Origin: Salsuginibacillus halophilus
Lineage (GTDB): Bacteria > Bacillota > Bacilli > Bacillales > Marinococcaceae
Reading direction: 5' to 3'
Assembly (NCBI RefSeq): GCF_003014715.1
Contig: NZ_PYAV01000006.1
Span: 124,001 to 188,000, forward strand
DNA length: 64,000 bases
Shown here: positions 16,715 through 25,612 of the stretch, piece by piece
Layout: each line of letters starts with the position of its first letter
Numbering within the stretch: the stretch's first letter is position 1
Notes under the pieces: generated by a model
Seen by the model: the letters and a program-made list of their open reading frames with translations, nothing else
What the model was told of the DNA's origin: nothing
Databases searched by the model: none
Program-made: the position numbers and the translations under genes

Positions 16715-17464
16715 TTGGAATTGGAGCAGAACACCGTAAAATACGAAGTGAGTGAAGGAACGGCGCGAATTGTGATGAACCGGCCGGAAGTCAAGAATGC
16801 CTTGAACCTGGAGATGCACGAAGAACTGCGCGCCGCCTTTACTGAAGCAAGCAGCGATGAAGACGTGCGGGTCATTGTGCTTGAAGGTGCCGGCGATGCG
16901 TTTTCTGCCGGTGCGGATTTAAAAAGTGTCGCGCATGAAGATACAGAAAGTATTGATTACGGTCATTATTTACGCGAAACGTATAACCGGCTCATTTTGC
17001 TAATCACTGAGATACAAAAACCGATTGTGGCCCACTTAAACGGCACAGCCGTCGGTGCCGGATTAAGCATCGCCTTGGCGTGTGATTTCCGGGTCGCCTC
17101 TTATGATGCAAAACTGGCACTCAGCTTTATGAAAATCGGGCTTGTTCCGGATGCAGGTGCTTCTTACTTCCTGCCACGCCTTGTCGGTTTAGGAAAGGCG
17201 ATGGAACTTGCCCTCGGCGGAACGATTTCTGCAGAAGAAGCGTACCGGATCAACTTAATTACCAAGATCGGCGCACCTGATGAACTGATTGAAACACTGC
17301 ATGCCATGCCGGGGCAGGCGTACGGGATGATGAAGCAGAATATGAAAGAGGGCTTTGAGAAAAACTTAGCAGAAGTCCTTGAGATGGAGGTTTCCGCGCA
17401 AAGCCAGGCCGGCGCATCTGTTGAACACCAACAGGCGCTGAACCATTTCCTCGGACGAACTTAA
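16715..17464 (+). CDS. Enoyl-CoA hydratase/isomerase family protein
   Basis: 249 residues if it starts at TTG 16715, which has AAGGGGG at 8 nt; the in-frame ATG 16697 has no ribosome site. The crotonase fold is clear: AFSAGADLKS forms the first oxyanion region and AVGAGLSIALACDF the second. Neither classical hydratase glutamate is present: GGGCE becomes GAGLS and the PE of the second helix becomes SF. An aspartate in LVPDAGASYFLPR takes the place seen in PaaG-type isomerases. With FadH next door, a double-bond isomerase in unsaturated fatty acid oxidation is the best guess. Confidence 0.85.
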   Translation: MELEQNTVKYEVSEGTARIVMNRPEVKNALNLEMHEELRAAFTEASSDEDVRVIVLEGAGDAFSAGADLKSVAHEDTESIDYGHYLRETYNRLILLITEIQKPIVAHLNGTAVGAGLSIALACDFRVASYDAKLALSFMKIGLVPDAGASYFLPRLVGLGKAMELALGGTISAEEAYRINLITKIGAPDELIETLHAMPGQAYGMMKQNMKEGFEKNLAEVLEMEVSAQSQAGASVEHQQALNHFLGRT

Positions 17465-17516
17465 AGTTGTGGAGCCACTCTAAAACCGTTCCCGCATGTC
17501 TTATGATTCGTTTTTT

Positions 17517-17544
17517 AAGGCCGCGTTGTTTTCAGCGCGGCCTT
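17517..17544 (+). terminator. Terminator of the fadH operon
   Basis: AAGGCCGCG (17517-17525) pairs with CGCGGCCTT (17536-17544), followed by TTCGTT. Position fits the end of the operon. Confidence 0.7.
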
Positions 17545-17550
17545 TCGTTA

Positions 17551-17559
17551 TGGTATAGT
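17551..17559 (+). promoter_or_regulatory. Extended -10 promoter of hemQ
   Basis: TGGTATAGT at 17551-17559; the preceding terminator occupies the -35 region, so an extended -10 promoter is likely. Confidence 0.5.
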
Positions 17560-17599
17560 GAAAGCGATATGTTTACAGACTTTGCAAGGAGTGATTGAA

Positions 17600-18349
17600 A
17601 TGGCTGAAGCTTCACAAACACTTGATGGTTGGTATGCGCTGCACGACTTTCGCGCCATGGACTGGGCCGCTTGGAAGCGCGTTCCAAGCGAAGAGCGCCA
17701 GAGCATTTTAAATGAATTTAAACAACTCGTTTCCGGCTGGGAAGAAAATGAAGAAGCCGAAAAAGGCAGCTACGCGCTTTACTCAATTATCGGTCAAAAA
17801 GCAGATATCATGGTCATGCTTTTACGTCCGACAATGCAGGAAATTGAGCAGCTTGAGCTTGCTTTAAACAAATCCCGCCTCGCTGAATTTATGGCCCCGA
17901 CGTACTCTTACGTTTCCGTGGTCGAGCTTGGCAACTACATGCCGCCAAAAGACGGCAGCGATCCGACGGAGAACCCGGAGATCCGCAACCGGATTTATCC
18001 AATTTTACCGAAGTGGAACCACGTCTGCTTCTATCCAATGGATAAAAAGCGGGAAGGTGAGGACAACTGGTACTCCCTTCCAATGAGTGACCGCAAAGAA
18101 CTCATGAAAGCACACGGCATGACCGGCCGTAAATATGCCGGCTACGTGAAGCAGATTATTACAGGCTCTACCGGCTTAGATGACTGGGAGTGGGGCGTGA
18201 CGTTGTTTGCCCACGATATCCTCCAATTTAAAAAACTTGTTTATGAGATGCGCTTTGATGAAGTCTCCGCCCGCTACGGAGATTTCGGCGACTTTTATGT
18301 CGGTAACATCCTGCCGAAAGAGCAGATCGAGAGCTACTTTCACGTATAA
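17600..18349 (+). CDS. hemQ: Coproheme decarboxylase HemQ
   Basis: 249 residues from ATG 17600 (AAGGAG 8 nt upstream), the usual length. It belongs to the chlorite-dismutase-like fold. [14 protein letters not shown], the Tyr in DNWYSLP and the proximal His in [12 protein letters not shown] are the diagnostic Firmicute HemQ positions. It converts coproheme III to heme b by two oxidative decarboxylations in the coproporphyrin-dependent pathway of Gram-positive bacteria. It is monocistronic between two good terminators. The gene corresponds to ywfI and is syntenic with pta. Confidence 0.95.
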   Translation: MAEASQTLDGWYALHDFRAMDWAAWKRVPSEERQSILNEFKQLVSGWEENEEAEKGSYALYSIIGQKADIMVMLLRPTMQEIEQLELALNKSRLAEFMAPTYSYVSVVELGNYMPPKDGSDPTENPEIRNRIYPILPKWNHVCFYPMDKKREGEDNWYSLPMSDRKELMKAHGMTGRKYAGYVKQIITGSTGLDDWEWGVTLFAHDILQFKKLVYEMRFDEVSARYGDFGDFYVGNILPKEQIESYFHV

Positions 18350-18361
18350 TACAAGCAATTG

Positions 18362-18396
18362 ACGCGGTGATTCATACGGATCGCCGCGTTTTTTTG
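18362..18396 (+). terminator. Intrinsic terminator of hemQ
   Basis: ACGCGGTGAT (18362-18371) pairs with ATCGCCGCGT (18380-18389), one wobble, followed by a run of T to 18396. Confidence 0.85.
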
Positions 18397-18423
18397 TGTA
18401 CGAAAACTTTTTGTCCCATTTTT

Positions 18424-18452
18424 TCATATCACTTCAGCTTCGTACATAACTT
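18424..18452 (+). promoter_or_regulatory. Candidate sigma-E promoter of cwlJ
   Basis: TCATATC (18424-18430), 14-bp spacer, CATAACTT (18445-18452) approximates the sporulation sigma-E consensus. cwlJ-gerQ is sigma-E dependent in Bacillus subtilis. Match is partial. Confidence 0.4.
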
Positions 18453-18481
18453 GAATTAGCGCTGAAAAATGAGGTGATGGA

Positions 18482-18904
18482 ATGGCGGTCATTAAAGCGA
18501 ACAATAACGATTTAAGGTTGATTGCACGCTTAATCCGGGCTGAAGCTGAAGAAGATGGGAACCAAGGAATGCTTGCAGCCGGAACAGTAATGGTCAACCG
18601 GGTGCGGTTTCCGTGCTCGGACTTTGAAGACATTCGGACTGTGGAACAAATGGTCTTTCAAACGCCAGCTGGATTTGAAGCAACTGAAAAGGGATACTTT
18701 TATCAGCGTGCTCGCGACCGCGAAATTAACCTTGCCCGAAGGCTCGTCCGCGGTGAGCGACAAAGTCCGGCCACCCGCTCTTTATGGTTCTTCCGACCGA
18801 ATGGTGAATGTCCGCCGGATTGGTTCGGTCAACCGTTTGCCGGTCAGTTCAAATCGCACTGCTTTTACGACCCGCTTTATGATGAATGTCCGGAAATGTA
18901 CTAA
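18482..18904 (+). CDS. cwlJ: Spore cortex-lytic enzyme CwlJ
   Basis: 140 residues, the usual size, with no signal peptide, as expected for a protein that reaches the coat from the mother cell. The catalytic region reads LIARLIRAEAEEDGNQGM, with the conserved Glu of the SleB/CwlJ hydrolase domain, then VMVNRV and SLWFFRPNGECPPDW. CwlJ degrades cortex muramic-lactam peptidoglycan in germination and responds to Ca-dipicolinate. gerQ follows after 48 bp, and in Bacillus subtilis GerQ is needed to localise CwlJ. GAGGTGATGG precedes the ATG. Confidence 0.95.
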   Translation: MAVIKANNNDLRLIARLIRAEAEEDGNQGMLAAGTVMVNRVRFPCSDFEDIRTVEQMVFQTPAGFEATEKGYFYQRARDREINLARRLVRGERQSPATRSLWFFRPNGECPPDWFGQPFAGQFKSHCFYDPLYDECPEMY

Positions 18905-18952
18905 GCCTCTAACATTCAACACCTCATTAATTTATAAGGAGTGATTAAACAG

Positions 18953-19417
18953 ATGAATGGGTACCAAATGCCAAACAACGGGTGGAACCAGCAAATGATG
19001 CCAAGTAACGGATGGTGGGACAATAACAATAACGGTCAATGGTGGATGAATGGTCAAATACCGATGAACAATAATAACAACAATGGACCGCAGCCTTTCC
19101 CTGATTTTGAAGGCATGCTTCCGATTGAGCAGTCGTATATTGAAAACATTTTACGTTTAAACAGCGGCAAACGTGCAAGAGTTTACATGACCTTTGAGAA
19201 CAATCCGGAGTGGACAGCACAGGTGTTTGAAGGCATCGTGGAAGAAGCCGGCCGGGACCATATCGTTTTAAGCGACCCAGATAATGATACGTGGTATTTA
19301 TTACTCATGGTTTATCTAGACTACGTCACCTTTGATGAAGAAATCGAATATGACTATCCATTTAATGATATTGACCCGGCAGAAGCTTTAGCACAGCAGG
19401 GTGGGCCGACAGGTTAA
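18953..19417 (+). CDS. gerQ: Spore coat protein GerQ
   Basis: 154 residues from ATG 18953, with AAGGAG about 11 nt upstream; GTG 18941 overlaps that ribosome site. The N-terminal 45 residues are rich in Asn, Gln, Trp, Met and Gly, as in GerQ of other bacilli. The conserved globular part follows: PIEQSYIENILRLNSGK, a YMTFENNPEW strand and the DHIVLSDP strand. GerQ sits in the spore coat, is crosslinked by transglutaminase in Bacillus subtilis, and holds CwlJ. The gene forms an operon with cwlJ and ends in a strong terminator. Confidence 0.93.
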   Translation: MNGYQMPNNGWNQQMMPSNGWWDNNNNGQWWMNGQIPMNNNNNNGPQPFPDFEGMLPIEQSYIENILRLNSGKRARVYMTFENNPEWTAQVFEGIVEEAGRDHIVLSDPDNDTWYLLLMVYLDYVTFDEEIEYDYPFNDIDPAEALAQQGGPTG

Positions 19418-19430
19418 GATGATCATATGC

Positions 19431-19472
19431 ATCGAGCAGGTTGGAAAATTAGCGCCGCCTGCTCGATTTTTA
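19431..19472 (+). terminator. Intrinsic terminator of cwlJ-gerQ
   Basis: ATCGAGCAGG (19431-19440) pairs perfectly with CCTGCTCGAT (19458-19467), then TTTT. Confidence 0.85.
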
Positions 19473-19594
19473 CGTCTTATATCTACTTCCTTTAAAGATC
19501 TTTGAGCATATACTTAAAACCCCTGCTTATATACGTTAAAGCCGGTCTATGCTAAAGTAAAAGCATCAGAATATTTTCCTAGAGGAGTTGCATC

Positions 19595-20332
19595 ATGGAC
19601 GATCCGATCATTACCCCGTTAGGAGACCGGGCGCTGCGCGTCAACTTTGGCAGCGTTATCTCTGAACATATTCATAAAAACGTGCGCAGCTTATGTGTAC
19701 TACTAGAAAAATATCCGCGCTGGGGCGTGATTGAATGGATTCCGAGCTACACTTCCGTTACAATCATGTACGACCCGCTCGAACTTCCCTTTGAACACGG
19801 CTACAGGTACGTCGAAGAGCTGATGCAGCTTGCTCTAAGCGAGCCCCTGCCGCCAGCACGTACTGTCGAAATTCCAGTCGTTTATGGCGGGACGTACGGT
19901 CCGGATTTAGATAATGTCGCCGCGCACAACCAGATTAGTGCCGAAGACGTCATCCATAAACATAGCACACCTACGTATATGATTTATATGCTGGGCTTTG
20001 CGCCAGGCTTTCCGTATTTAGGCGGCCTGCCTGAAGAGCTTGCCACGCCTCGCCTCGCTGAACCCCGCACTGTCGTTCCTGCAGGTGCTGTTGGCATTGC
20101 CGGACCGCAGACCGGGATTTACCCACTTGAAAGCCCAGGCGGCTGGCAGATTATCGGACAGACACCGCTCACGCTATATCGTCCTGATGCCGAGCCGCCG
20201 GTTTTACTTCAAGCTGGTGATCGTCTCCAGTTTTCCGCAGTGTCTGAGGATGAGTTTGTAGAAATTAGTGAATCTGTTCGGGCTGAAACGTACGAACCTG
20301 TGATTCGCTGGGAGTGTGAAGCTGATGACTAA
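19595..20332 (+). CDS. pxpB: 5-oxoprolinase subunit B
   Basis: 245 residues of the KipI/PxpB family: PLGDRALRVNFG at the N-terminus, then a MLGFAPGFPYLGGLPE-type segment, VPAGAVGIAG and GWQIIGQTP. With PxpA and PxpC it forms the ATP-dependent bacterial 5-oxoprolinase that opens pyroglutamate to glutamate. In Bacillus subtilis the homologue KipI also inhibits the sporulation kinase KinA, so a second role is possible. AGAGGAG precedes the ATG. The three genes overlap and are clearly one operon in the order B-A-C. Confidence 0.93.
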   Translation: MDDPIITPLGDRALRVNFGSVISEHIHKNVRSLCVLLEKYPRWGVIEWIPSYTSVTIMYDPLELPFEHGYRYVEELMQLALSEPLPPARTVEIPVVYGGTYGPDLDNVAAHNQISAEDVIHKHSTPTYMIYMLGFAPGFPYLGGLPEELATPRLAEPRTVVPAGAVGIAGPQTGIYPLESPGGWQIIGQTPLTLYRPDAEPPVLLQAGDRLQFSAVSEDEFVEISESVRAETYEPVIRWECEADD

Positions 20333-21101
20333 GCGCATTGATTTGAATAGTGATTTAGGTGAAAGTTTTGGGGCTTATACAATCGGACGTGATGCTGAAG
20401 TACTTGAGCTGATCACATCGTGCAATGTGGCTTGTGGCTATCATGCCGGCGACCATAATGTGATGGCAGCTACAGTAGAAGCAGCGCTCGCTACAAATAC
20501 GGCGATCGGTGCGCACCCTGGTCTTCCGGACTTAATCGGATTCGGCCGGCGGGTCATGCAGACGACGCCGGAAGATGTTTACAACTTCATGGTTTATCAA
20601 ATCGGGGCGCTGCAGGCGTTTTTAAATGTGCAAGGTGCGACGCTGCACCACGTGAAGCCACACGGCGCGCTTTATAATATGGCGGCAAAGGATGCCGAGC
20701 TCGCAGCATCGATCGCTGCTGCTGTTAAAGCGGCCGCACCGGGGGCTGTGCTGTACGGACTGGCTGGAAGCGAACTCGTCGCCGCCGGCCGCGCACACGG
20801 CGTTTCTACGGCGACAGAAATGTTTGCTGACCGTCGTTACACAGCAGAAGGCATCCTCGTTCCACGGACGGAAGCAAATGCAGTCATTCATGACACGAGC
20901 GAAGCTGTGCAGCAGGTGATGCAGGTGGTTAAACACGGCACGCTCACCGCTGTCGATGGCAGTCAAATTGCGCTTCATGCAGATACGATCTGTGTGCACG
21001 GTGATTCAGAAGAAGCTGTCGCCTTCGCCGCAAACCTGCGCCGCGAGCTTGAAGCACAAGGGATTACTCTGCTTGCACCGGGAAAGGAGTTAAACGCATG
21101 A
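20325..21101 (+). CDS. pxpA: 5-oxoprolinase subunit A
   Basis: 258 residues from ATG 20325, eight bases inside the end of pxpB, with GGGAGTG upstream. It is the LamB/YcsF family, recognised from IDLNSDLGESFG, SCNVACGYHAGDH, AHPGLPDLIGFGRR and HVKPHGALYN. It is the catalytic-core partner of PxpB and PxpC in pyroglutamate hydrolysis. The stop codon overlaps the pxpC start (ATGA). Confidence 0.95.
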   Translation: MTKRIDLNSDLGESFGAYTIGRDAEVLELITSCNVACGYHAGDHNVMAATVEAALATNTAIGAHPGLPDLIGFGRRVMQTTPEDVYNFMVYQIGALQAFLNVQGATLHHVKPHGALYNMAAKDAELAASIAAAVKAAAPGAVLYGLAGSELVAAGRAHGVSTATEMFADRRYTAEGILVPRTEANAVIHDTSEAVQQVMQVVKHGTLTAVDGSQIALHADTICVHGDSEEAVAFAANLRRELEAQGITLLAPGKELNA

Positions 21102-22060
21102 CGACACCCGTGTTTTACGTACATAAAAGCGGCTTAGAAACAACGCTGCAGGATCAAGGACGGCCTGGTTTTCAGCAGTACGGTATTACCGAAAGCGGTG
21201 CGATGGATGGGTTTGCGCTTGCAATGGGCAATTTCCTTGCCGGGAATCATCCGGATGCTCCTGCGCTTGAGATTACGATGGCCGGGCCGGAGTTAGAGAT
21301 GATTTCTGCGTGCACACTTGCCCTTGCGGGAGGTGATCTAGGCGCCCGGTTAAACGGAGAACGCCTCGCTTCATTTACATCATTTTATGTACAACCTGGT
21401 GACCGGCTTACGTTTGACGGTCCTGTCTTTGGCGTCCGCACGTATTTAACAGTGGCAGGCGGCTTAATTGGAACGAAAACGCTTGGAAGTACGGCTACGT
21501 TTGAAAAAGCTGCGATGGGCGGTATCGACGGGCGTAAAGTGCGGAAGGGAGATACGCTCACGCGCGGCTCATTTCATAAAGATTTTAAAACCCAAGCTGG
21601 TAAGCGGGTACATGCAGACTTAGCTGATCACCCTTATGAGAAGCGCCCGCTCCGCGTCCTTACCGGCCCGGAGTGGGAAGCCTTTACTGAAGACGGCCGG
21701 CGCATGTTTTTATCGAATGGTTATCAAGTGACCGGACAATCCAACCGGATGGGCTACCGACTGCACGGGCCAGACATCACCCATGAGGACCGGGCTGATA
21801 TTTTATCCGATGCCGTTCCGTTTGGCACCATTCAAGTAGCAGCAGACGGCCAGCCGATGATCATGATGGCTGACCGGCAGACGACCGGCGGCTACACACG
21901 GATTGGCCACGTCATCACAGCGGATCACCCGTATCTCGCGCAGTTGAAACCTGGTGATGAAGTAACATTTCAGCTTGTATCCATGAAAAAAGCCCACGAA
22001 GCACTTTCACGCCAGCAGATGGCGTGTAAAAAGTTTGCCTTCGCCCGCGGCTTAACGTAA
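21098..22060 (+). CDS. pxpC: 5-oxoprolinase subunit C
   Basis: 320 residues of the KipA/PxpC (biotin-dependent carboxyltransferase-like) family. Diagnostic parts are TTLQDQGRPGFQQYGI, SGAMDGFALAMGN, LEITMAGPEL and the C-terminal DRQTTGGYTRIG segment. The start overlaps the pxpA stop by four bases, so translation is coupled. The operon ends eight bases before repeat copy D, and no separate terminator is visible. Confidence 0.95.
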   Translation: MTTPVFYVHKSGLETTLQDQGRPGFQQYGITESGAMDGFALAMGNFLAGNHPDAPALEITMAGPELEMISACTLALAGGDLGARLNGERLASFTSFYVQPGDRLTFDGPVFGVRTYLTVAGGLIGTKTLGSTATFEKAAMGGIDGRKVRKGDTLTRGSFHKDFKTQAGKRVHADLADHPYEKRPLRVLTGPEWEAFTEDGRRMFLSNGYQVTGQSNRMGYRLHGPDITHEDRADILSDAVPFGTIQVAADGQPMIMMADRQTTGGYTRIGHVITADHPYLAQLKPGDEVTFQLVSMKKAHEALSRQQMACKKFAFARGLT

Positions 22061-22067
22061 AAAAAGG

Positions 22068-22331
22068 CTGTGATGCATAAGCAAATCTAAAATTCACGCA
22101 CAGCTTACTACTCCGAGCTTGCAAGCTGTTTTATCAAGAGGGAAAAAATCGAATCATGAACGTGATCAACACTACCGACGGACGCTTTCCCGAGGGCTTG
22201 GCTTCAGTTAACTTGTTCGAATCCAAACCATTCGAACAAGTAGATCTTCAGCCTGCGCTTGATCCTCTGGGGGGGCCGTCTTTCGTTTCGGTCACTTGTA
22301 AATTTAAAGATCACCAAGGATTTCCCTGGAA
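22068..22331 (-). mobile_element. MITE-like repeat copy D (right half only)
   Basis: Reverse-oriented fragment of the repeat family. It keeps a degraded right terminal repeat (GGCTGTGATGCATAAGC) and the internal hairpin CTTGTTCGAAT (22212-22222) with ATTCGAACAAG (22230-22240), then breaks off in the block GTAAATTTAAAGATC shared with copy A. It fills the gap between pxpC and the convergent acyl-CoA-dehydrogenase-like gene. Confidence 0.65.
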
Positions 22332-22344
22332 ATAAATTCATCAT

Positions 22345-23508
22345 CTAAAGAAGCTCCTGCACACGCTGTTTACTCGTTTCTGCAAGCATCATGACGGTCA
22401 TATCGTCCATTGGCGGATTGTGCAGGCCAGCTCGCACGTCGCGGTGGTAGCGTTGCAGCGGTTTTCCGCCGGCTAAGCTGTGCGCCCCGCATATGCGCAT
22501 CGCTGTATCGACCACCTCGACAGCTGCATTTACAACATGCATTTTCGCCGTGCCTAATTCCGGCTTCATCCTGCTTCGCACCTCTTGATCTCCATCATCC
22601 CACTTCCGTGCCACACTGTACAAAAAGTGCGTTGCCGCCATCAACTGCGCCTCGAGCTCTCCGAGTTTCTGTTTTACATTCGGCAGTTCACTAATGGTAC
22701 CTTCTATGCTATTTGGTGAATAATTGAGCGCAAACGTCAGCGCTTCATGCTGCGCCGCCCGCGCAATACCGAGGTAACACGCCGGAATGTGCAGGAGCCA
22801 TCCTTGCGCCCCTTTTTCTCCTGGTGTCATATACTGCAGCAAATCCTCTGCACCAACGTGAACACCGTTAAGTACTAGATCATGACTTCCAGTTCCACGC
22901 ATCGCAACAGCATTCCATGTTTCTTCAATGTAAACACCGGTAAGTTCCCTTCGTATGAGAAAACTTGCCACGTCTTCGCTCCCTTTAATTCCTGCGGTAA
23001 CGACGATATAATCAAGTGCTGGTGCGAGCGTGGTGAACGTTTTCCGCCCGTGAATCTCCCACCCTTCTTCGGTGCGCTCTGCCGTCGTTTCAGGACGTCC
23101 TCCGCGGGTCGGACTGCCCGTTGCCGGCTCGGAGGATGCATTGTTTAACAGCGCACCTCGCTGCTTTACGTCCTCAGCAAAAGCTTGATATTTCGCTTGC
23201 GGCCACGTTTCATTTTCACCAATATGCTTTGTAATCCCTAAGTGCCAGCCGATTGCAAGTGCTGTTGATCCGTCAAAGCGCGCTAGGGTCTCCTGCAGCT
23301 CAAGCATATGCGTTAAACTGATACCTAATCCGCCGTTTTTTTCTGGAATTGTTAAAGCAGGGTACCCGGCTGCTTGTAAAGCTTCTATATTCTCCTGCAC
23401 GAACAACCCCTGTTGGTCGTAGCCGTCAGCTCGTTCGTAAAAAGGAGCTGCGAGTTTATGCAGCGCATTTATGCGATCCTGCTGCGTTGGTTGTTGATCA
23501 ATACGCAT
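22345..23508 (-). CDS. Acyl-CoA dehydrogenase fold flavoprotein (YdbM-like)
   Basis: 387 residues; AAAGGAG lies 8 nt before ATG 23508. The fold is clear from the ALTIPEKNGGLGIS segment, NNASSEPATGSPTRGG and GRKTFTT. Near the C-terminus a true dehydrogenase would have the catalytic-base YEGT segment; this protein reads RYHRDVRAGLHNPPMDD, which is typical of the YdbM/DszC-like flavin monooxygenase branch. So it may oxygenate rather than dehydrogenate its substrate. It stands alone on the minus strand. The family is confident, the reaction is not. Confidence 0.85.
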   Translation of the reverse strand: MRIDQQPTQQDRINALHKLAAPFYERADGYDQQGLFVQENIEALQAAGYPALTIPEKNGGLGISLTHMLELQETLARFDGSTALAIGWHLGITKHIGENETWPQAKYQAFAEDVKQRGALLNNASSEPATGSPTRGGRPETTAERTEEGWEIHGRKTFTTLAPALDYIVVTAGIKGSEDVASFLIRRELTGVYIEETWNAVAMRGTGSHDLVLNGVHVGAEDLLQYMTPGEKGAQGWLLHIPACYLGIARAAQHEALTFALNYSPNSIEGTISELPNVKQKLGELEAQLMAATHFLYSVARKWDDGDQEVRSRMKPELGTAKMHVVNAAVEVVDTAMRICGAHSLAGGKPLQRYHRDVRAGLHNPPMDDMTVMMLAETSKQRVQELL

Positions 23509-23641
23509 GGTTTAAACTCCTTTCGATACCAATCATCTTCTCCTTTAACATAACACAAGTCGCTCCTTCACTACTTGCATGAAACGAATGACAGCTCTCT
23601 TATGATTGAAGAAAATTATCTCATAAGACTCCATTGGTAAC

Positions 23642-23678
23642 AAAAAAGCTGAGACCCGGACATTGCCCGGACCTCAGC
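23642..23678 (-). terminator. Terminator of the peptide ABC operon
   Basis: On the minus strand GCTGAG and CCGG pair with CCGG and CTCAGC, followed by TTTTTTG, directly after the binding-protein stop. Confidence 0.85.
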
Positions 23679-23689
23679 ATACTTCTTAT

Positions 23690-25600
23690 TTAGTTTGTCA
23701 CCGGCTCTTCTTCAGTTACACCGATTTCGTAGCGGTATACCCCTGTACCGTCACCAATAGCCGTGTTAACCACGCGCTCGTTCATTGCATCAATATCGGC
23801 ACGGTAAACGGTTGGATAGACCGGCGTCTGCTCAACCATGTACTCCTGCCATTCATTGTAAACTTCCTCGCGATACTCAACATCGAAAGCTTCATCCGAC
23901 AAGCCGCGCTCAATCAACTCGTCGTTTTCTTCACTTACGTAACGAGAGTAGTTTGCCGGCGATGTCCGGCCATACAAGGAGTCCGGATCCACATCAATTC
24001 CGACGGTCCAGGCACCTTGATAAATGTCGATGTCTTCATCGTCTTCTTCAACCATATCATAGAAAGCGTTAAATTCGTGCAAGCGACCATCGAGGAGCTC
24101 AACGTTTAAGCCAACTTCTTCCCATGCCTGCATATAGTACTGGGCAATCGGCTCTGCTGTGTCTCCACCTTCCATAGAAGCAAAGGTGATTACAAGCTCA
24201 TCACCATCTGGGTCTTCACGGAATCCGTCACCGGTTACGTCTTCATAGCCGGCTTCATCAAGGAGAGCATTCGCTTCTTCTGGATCATAGCCATGGCCTT
24301 CGATTTCATCGTTGTGGAACTCTGGATGGGAAGGTGGAATTAACGTTGTACCATCCCAGCGGAGACCATCATAGAAGTTCTCCCCAACGGCTTCGTCATC
24401 AAGTGCTTTACCCATGGCCTGTCGCAGCGCAGGGTCGGCCATTTTCGCATCTTCATTCATTACGTTTTCGCCTGCTTCTGCATCCCATTCACCGAGCTTA
24501 AAGCCAATGTAAGTGTAAGCGCGGTCTGTGACCCCGAGAAATTCAAGGTTTTCTGCATCCATTGTGTCAACAACTTGATCAGCCGGGAAGCTTTCAACGT
24601 AATCTACATCCCCGCTTTCAAGGGAGTTGGCTACAACATTTGGTCCTACAACTTGGAGGGTGGCTTCTTCAAGTGCAGGCGTACCGCGCCAGTAATCTTC
24701 GTTGCGGGACATTTGTATAGACTCTCCTGGTACGATGTCCTCAACAACGTAAGGGCCAAAACCGATCGGCTCTTCACGTACTTCAGACGAGGATTCAATT
24801 TCATCCACCGGCATATCTTCAAAGATGTGCTTTGCCAGCGGATAGCTCCAGATGCCACCAGTCACGATGGATGGGTTGGCTTCAATGAATGTAATTTCAA
24901 GTGTTTTGTCATCAATTACTTCAATACCGGAGATCTCATCTGCTTCACCTTCGTGATACTCCATAACACCTTCGACATTCATGATGTCTTCACCGAAACG
25001 CACTCCTGTATATTCTGGATCAGCAATAACTTCATAAGCGAACTCCCAGTCTTCAGCTGTCACCGGCTCGCCGTCGTGCCAATTCACATCTTCGTGAATT
25101 TCAAACGTGTATGTCAAGTTATCATCGGAAACTTCATATGTTGCTGCGCCTTCCTGATTGTAAACGAAGTCATCTCCCCAAGATAAGAGAGCTTCATCAA
25201 ACCAGCTTAAAATTTGAGCATCATGCGTACCGTGGTAAAAGTTCCAGTTTAATGTCCCTTCAAACGGAGAGTCGCTCACAATAGCTGCAGTTAATGACCC
25301 ATCTTCTAGCACTTCACTCTCGTCAGCTTCACGGACTTGATCAAAATCATCAAGACTTACAACCTCATCTTCGTCTACATCATCAACGTCGACTTCTTCA
25401 TCTTCGTCAACTTCTGTACCTTCTTCGTCGTCATCATCACCATCATCTTCTTCGTCATCGTCGTCTTCTGTCTCTTCTGCAGTATCTTCACCACTGTCGT
25501 CGCTTTCTTCTGTCTCTGTGGCTTCATCCCCGCAGGCAGCCAGCGTCAACATCGAGACAACACCCGCCGTAACGGCGGTCTGCCGCACGAATTTCTTCAT
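23690..25600 (-). CDS. Oligopeptide ABC transporter substrate-binding lipoprotein
   Basis: 636 residues. The signal peptide ends in a lipobox LTLAAC (Cys about 23). It is followed by an extremely acidic linker (about residues 25-92, nearly all Asp, Glu and a few Val, Gly, Thr), then the periplasmic-binding fold of SBP family 5: TYTFEIHEDVNWHDGEPVTA, DPALRQAMGKALD, HGYDPEEANALLDEAGY. The mature part resembles AppA/OppA. The protein is tethered to the outer membrane face and delivers peptides (or nickel or other small ligands) to the permease encoded upstream. Last gene of a five-gene operon. The long acidic linker fits a halophile. Confidence 0.92.
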   Translation of the reverse strand: MKKFVRQTAVTAGVVSMLTLAACGDEATETEESDDSGEDTAEETEDDDDEEDDGDDDDEEGTEVDEDEEVDVDDVDEDEVVSLDDFDQVREADESEVLEDGSLTAAIVSDSPFEGTLNWNFYHGTHDAQILSWFDEALLSWGDDFVYNQEGAATYEVSDDNLTYTFEIHEDVNWHDGEPVTAEDWEFAYEVIADPEYTGVRFGEDIMNVEGVMEYHEGEADEISGIEVIDDKTLEITFIEANPSIVTGGIWSYPLAKHIFEDMPVDEIESSSEVREEPIGFGPYVVEDIVPGESIQMSRNEDYWRGTPALEEATLQVVGPNVVANSLESGDVDYVESFPADQVVDTMDAENLEFLGVTDRAYTYIGFKLGEWDAEAGENVMNEDAKMADPALRQAMGKALDDEAVGENFYDGLRWDGTTLIPPSHPEFHNDEIEGHGYDPEEANALLDEAGYEDVTGDGFREDPDGDELVITFASMEGGDTAEPIAQYYMQAWEEVGLNVELLDGRLHEFNAFYDMVEEDDEDIDIYQGAWTVGIDVDPDSLYGRTSPANYSRYVSEENDELIERGLSDEAFDVEYREEVYNEWQEYMVEQTPVYPTVYRADIDAMNERVVNTAIGDGTGVYRYEIGVTEEEPVTN

Positions 25601-25612
25601 AAAATAACCTCC

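Noticed and set aside
24575-25186. 203-codon ORF on the + strand
   Set aside because: Antisense shadow of the acidic peptide-binding protein; composition (Phe, Ile, Cys-rich) is the complement of Asp/Glu codons.
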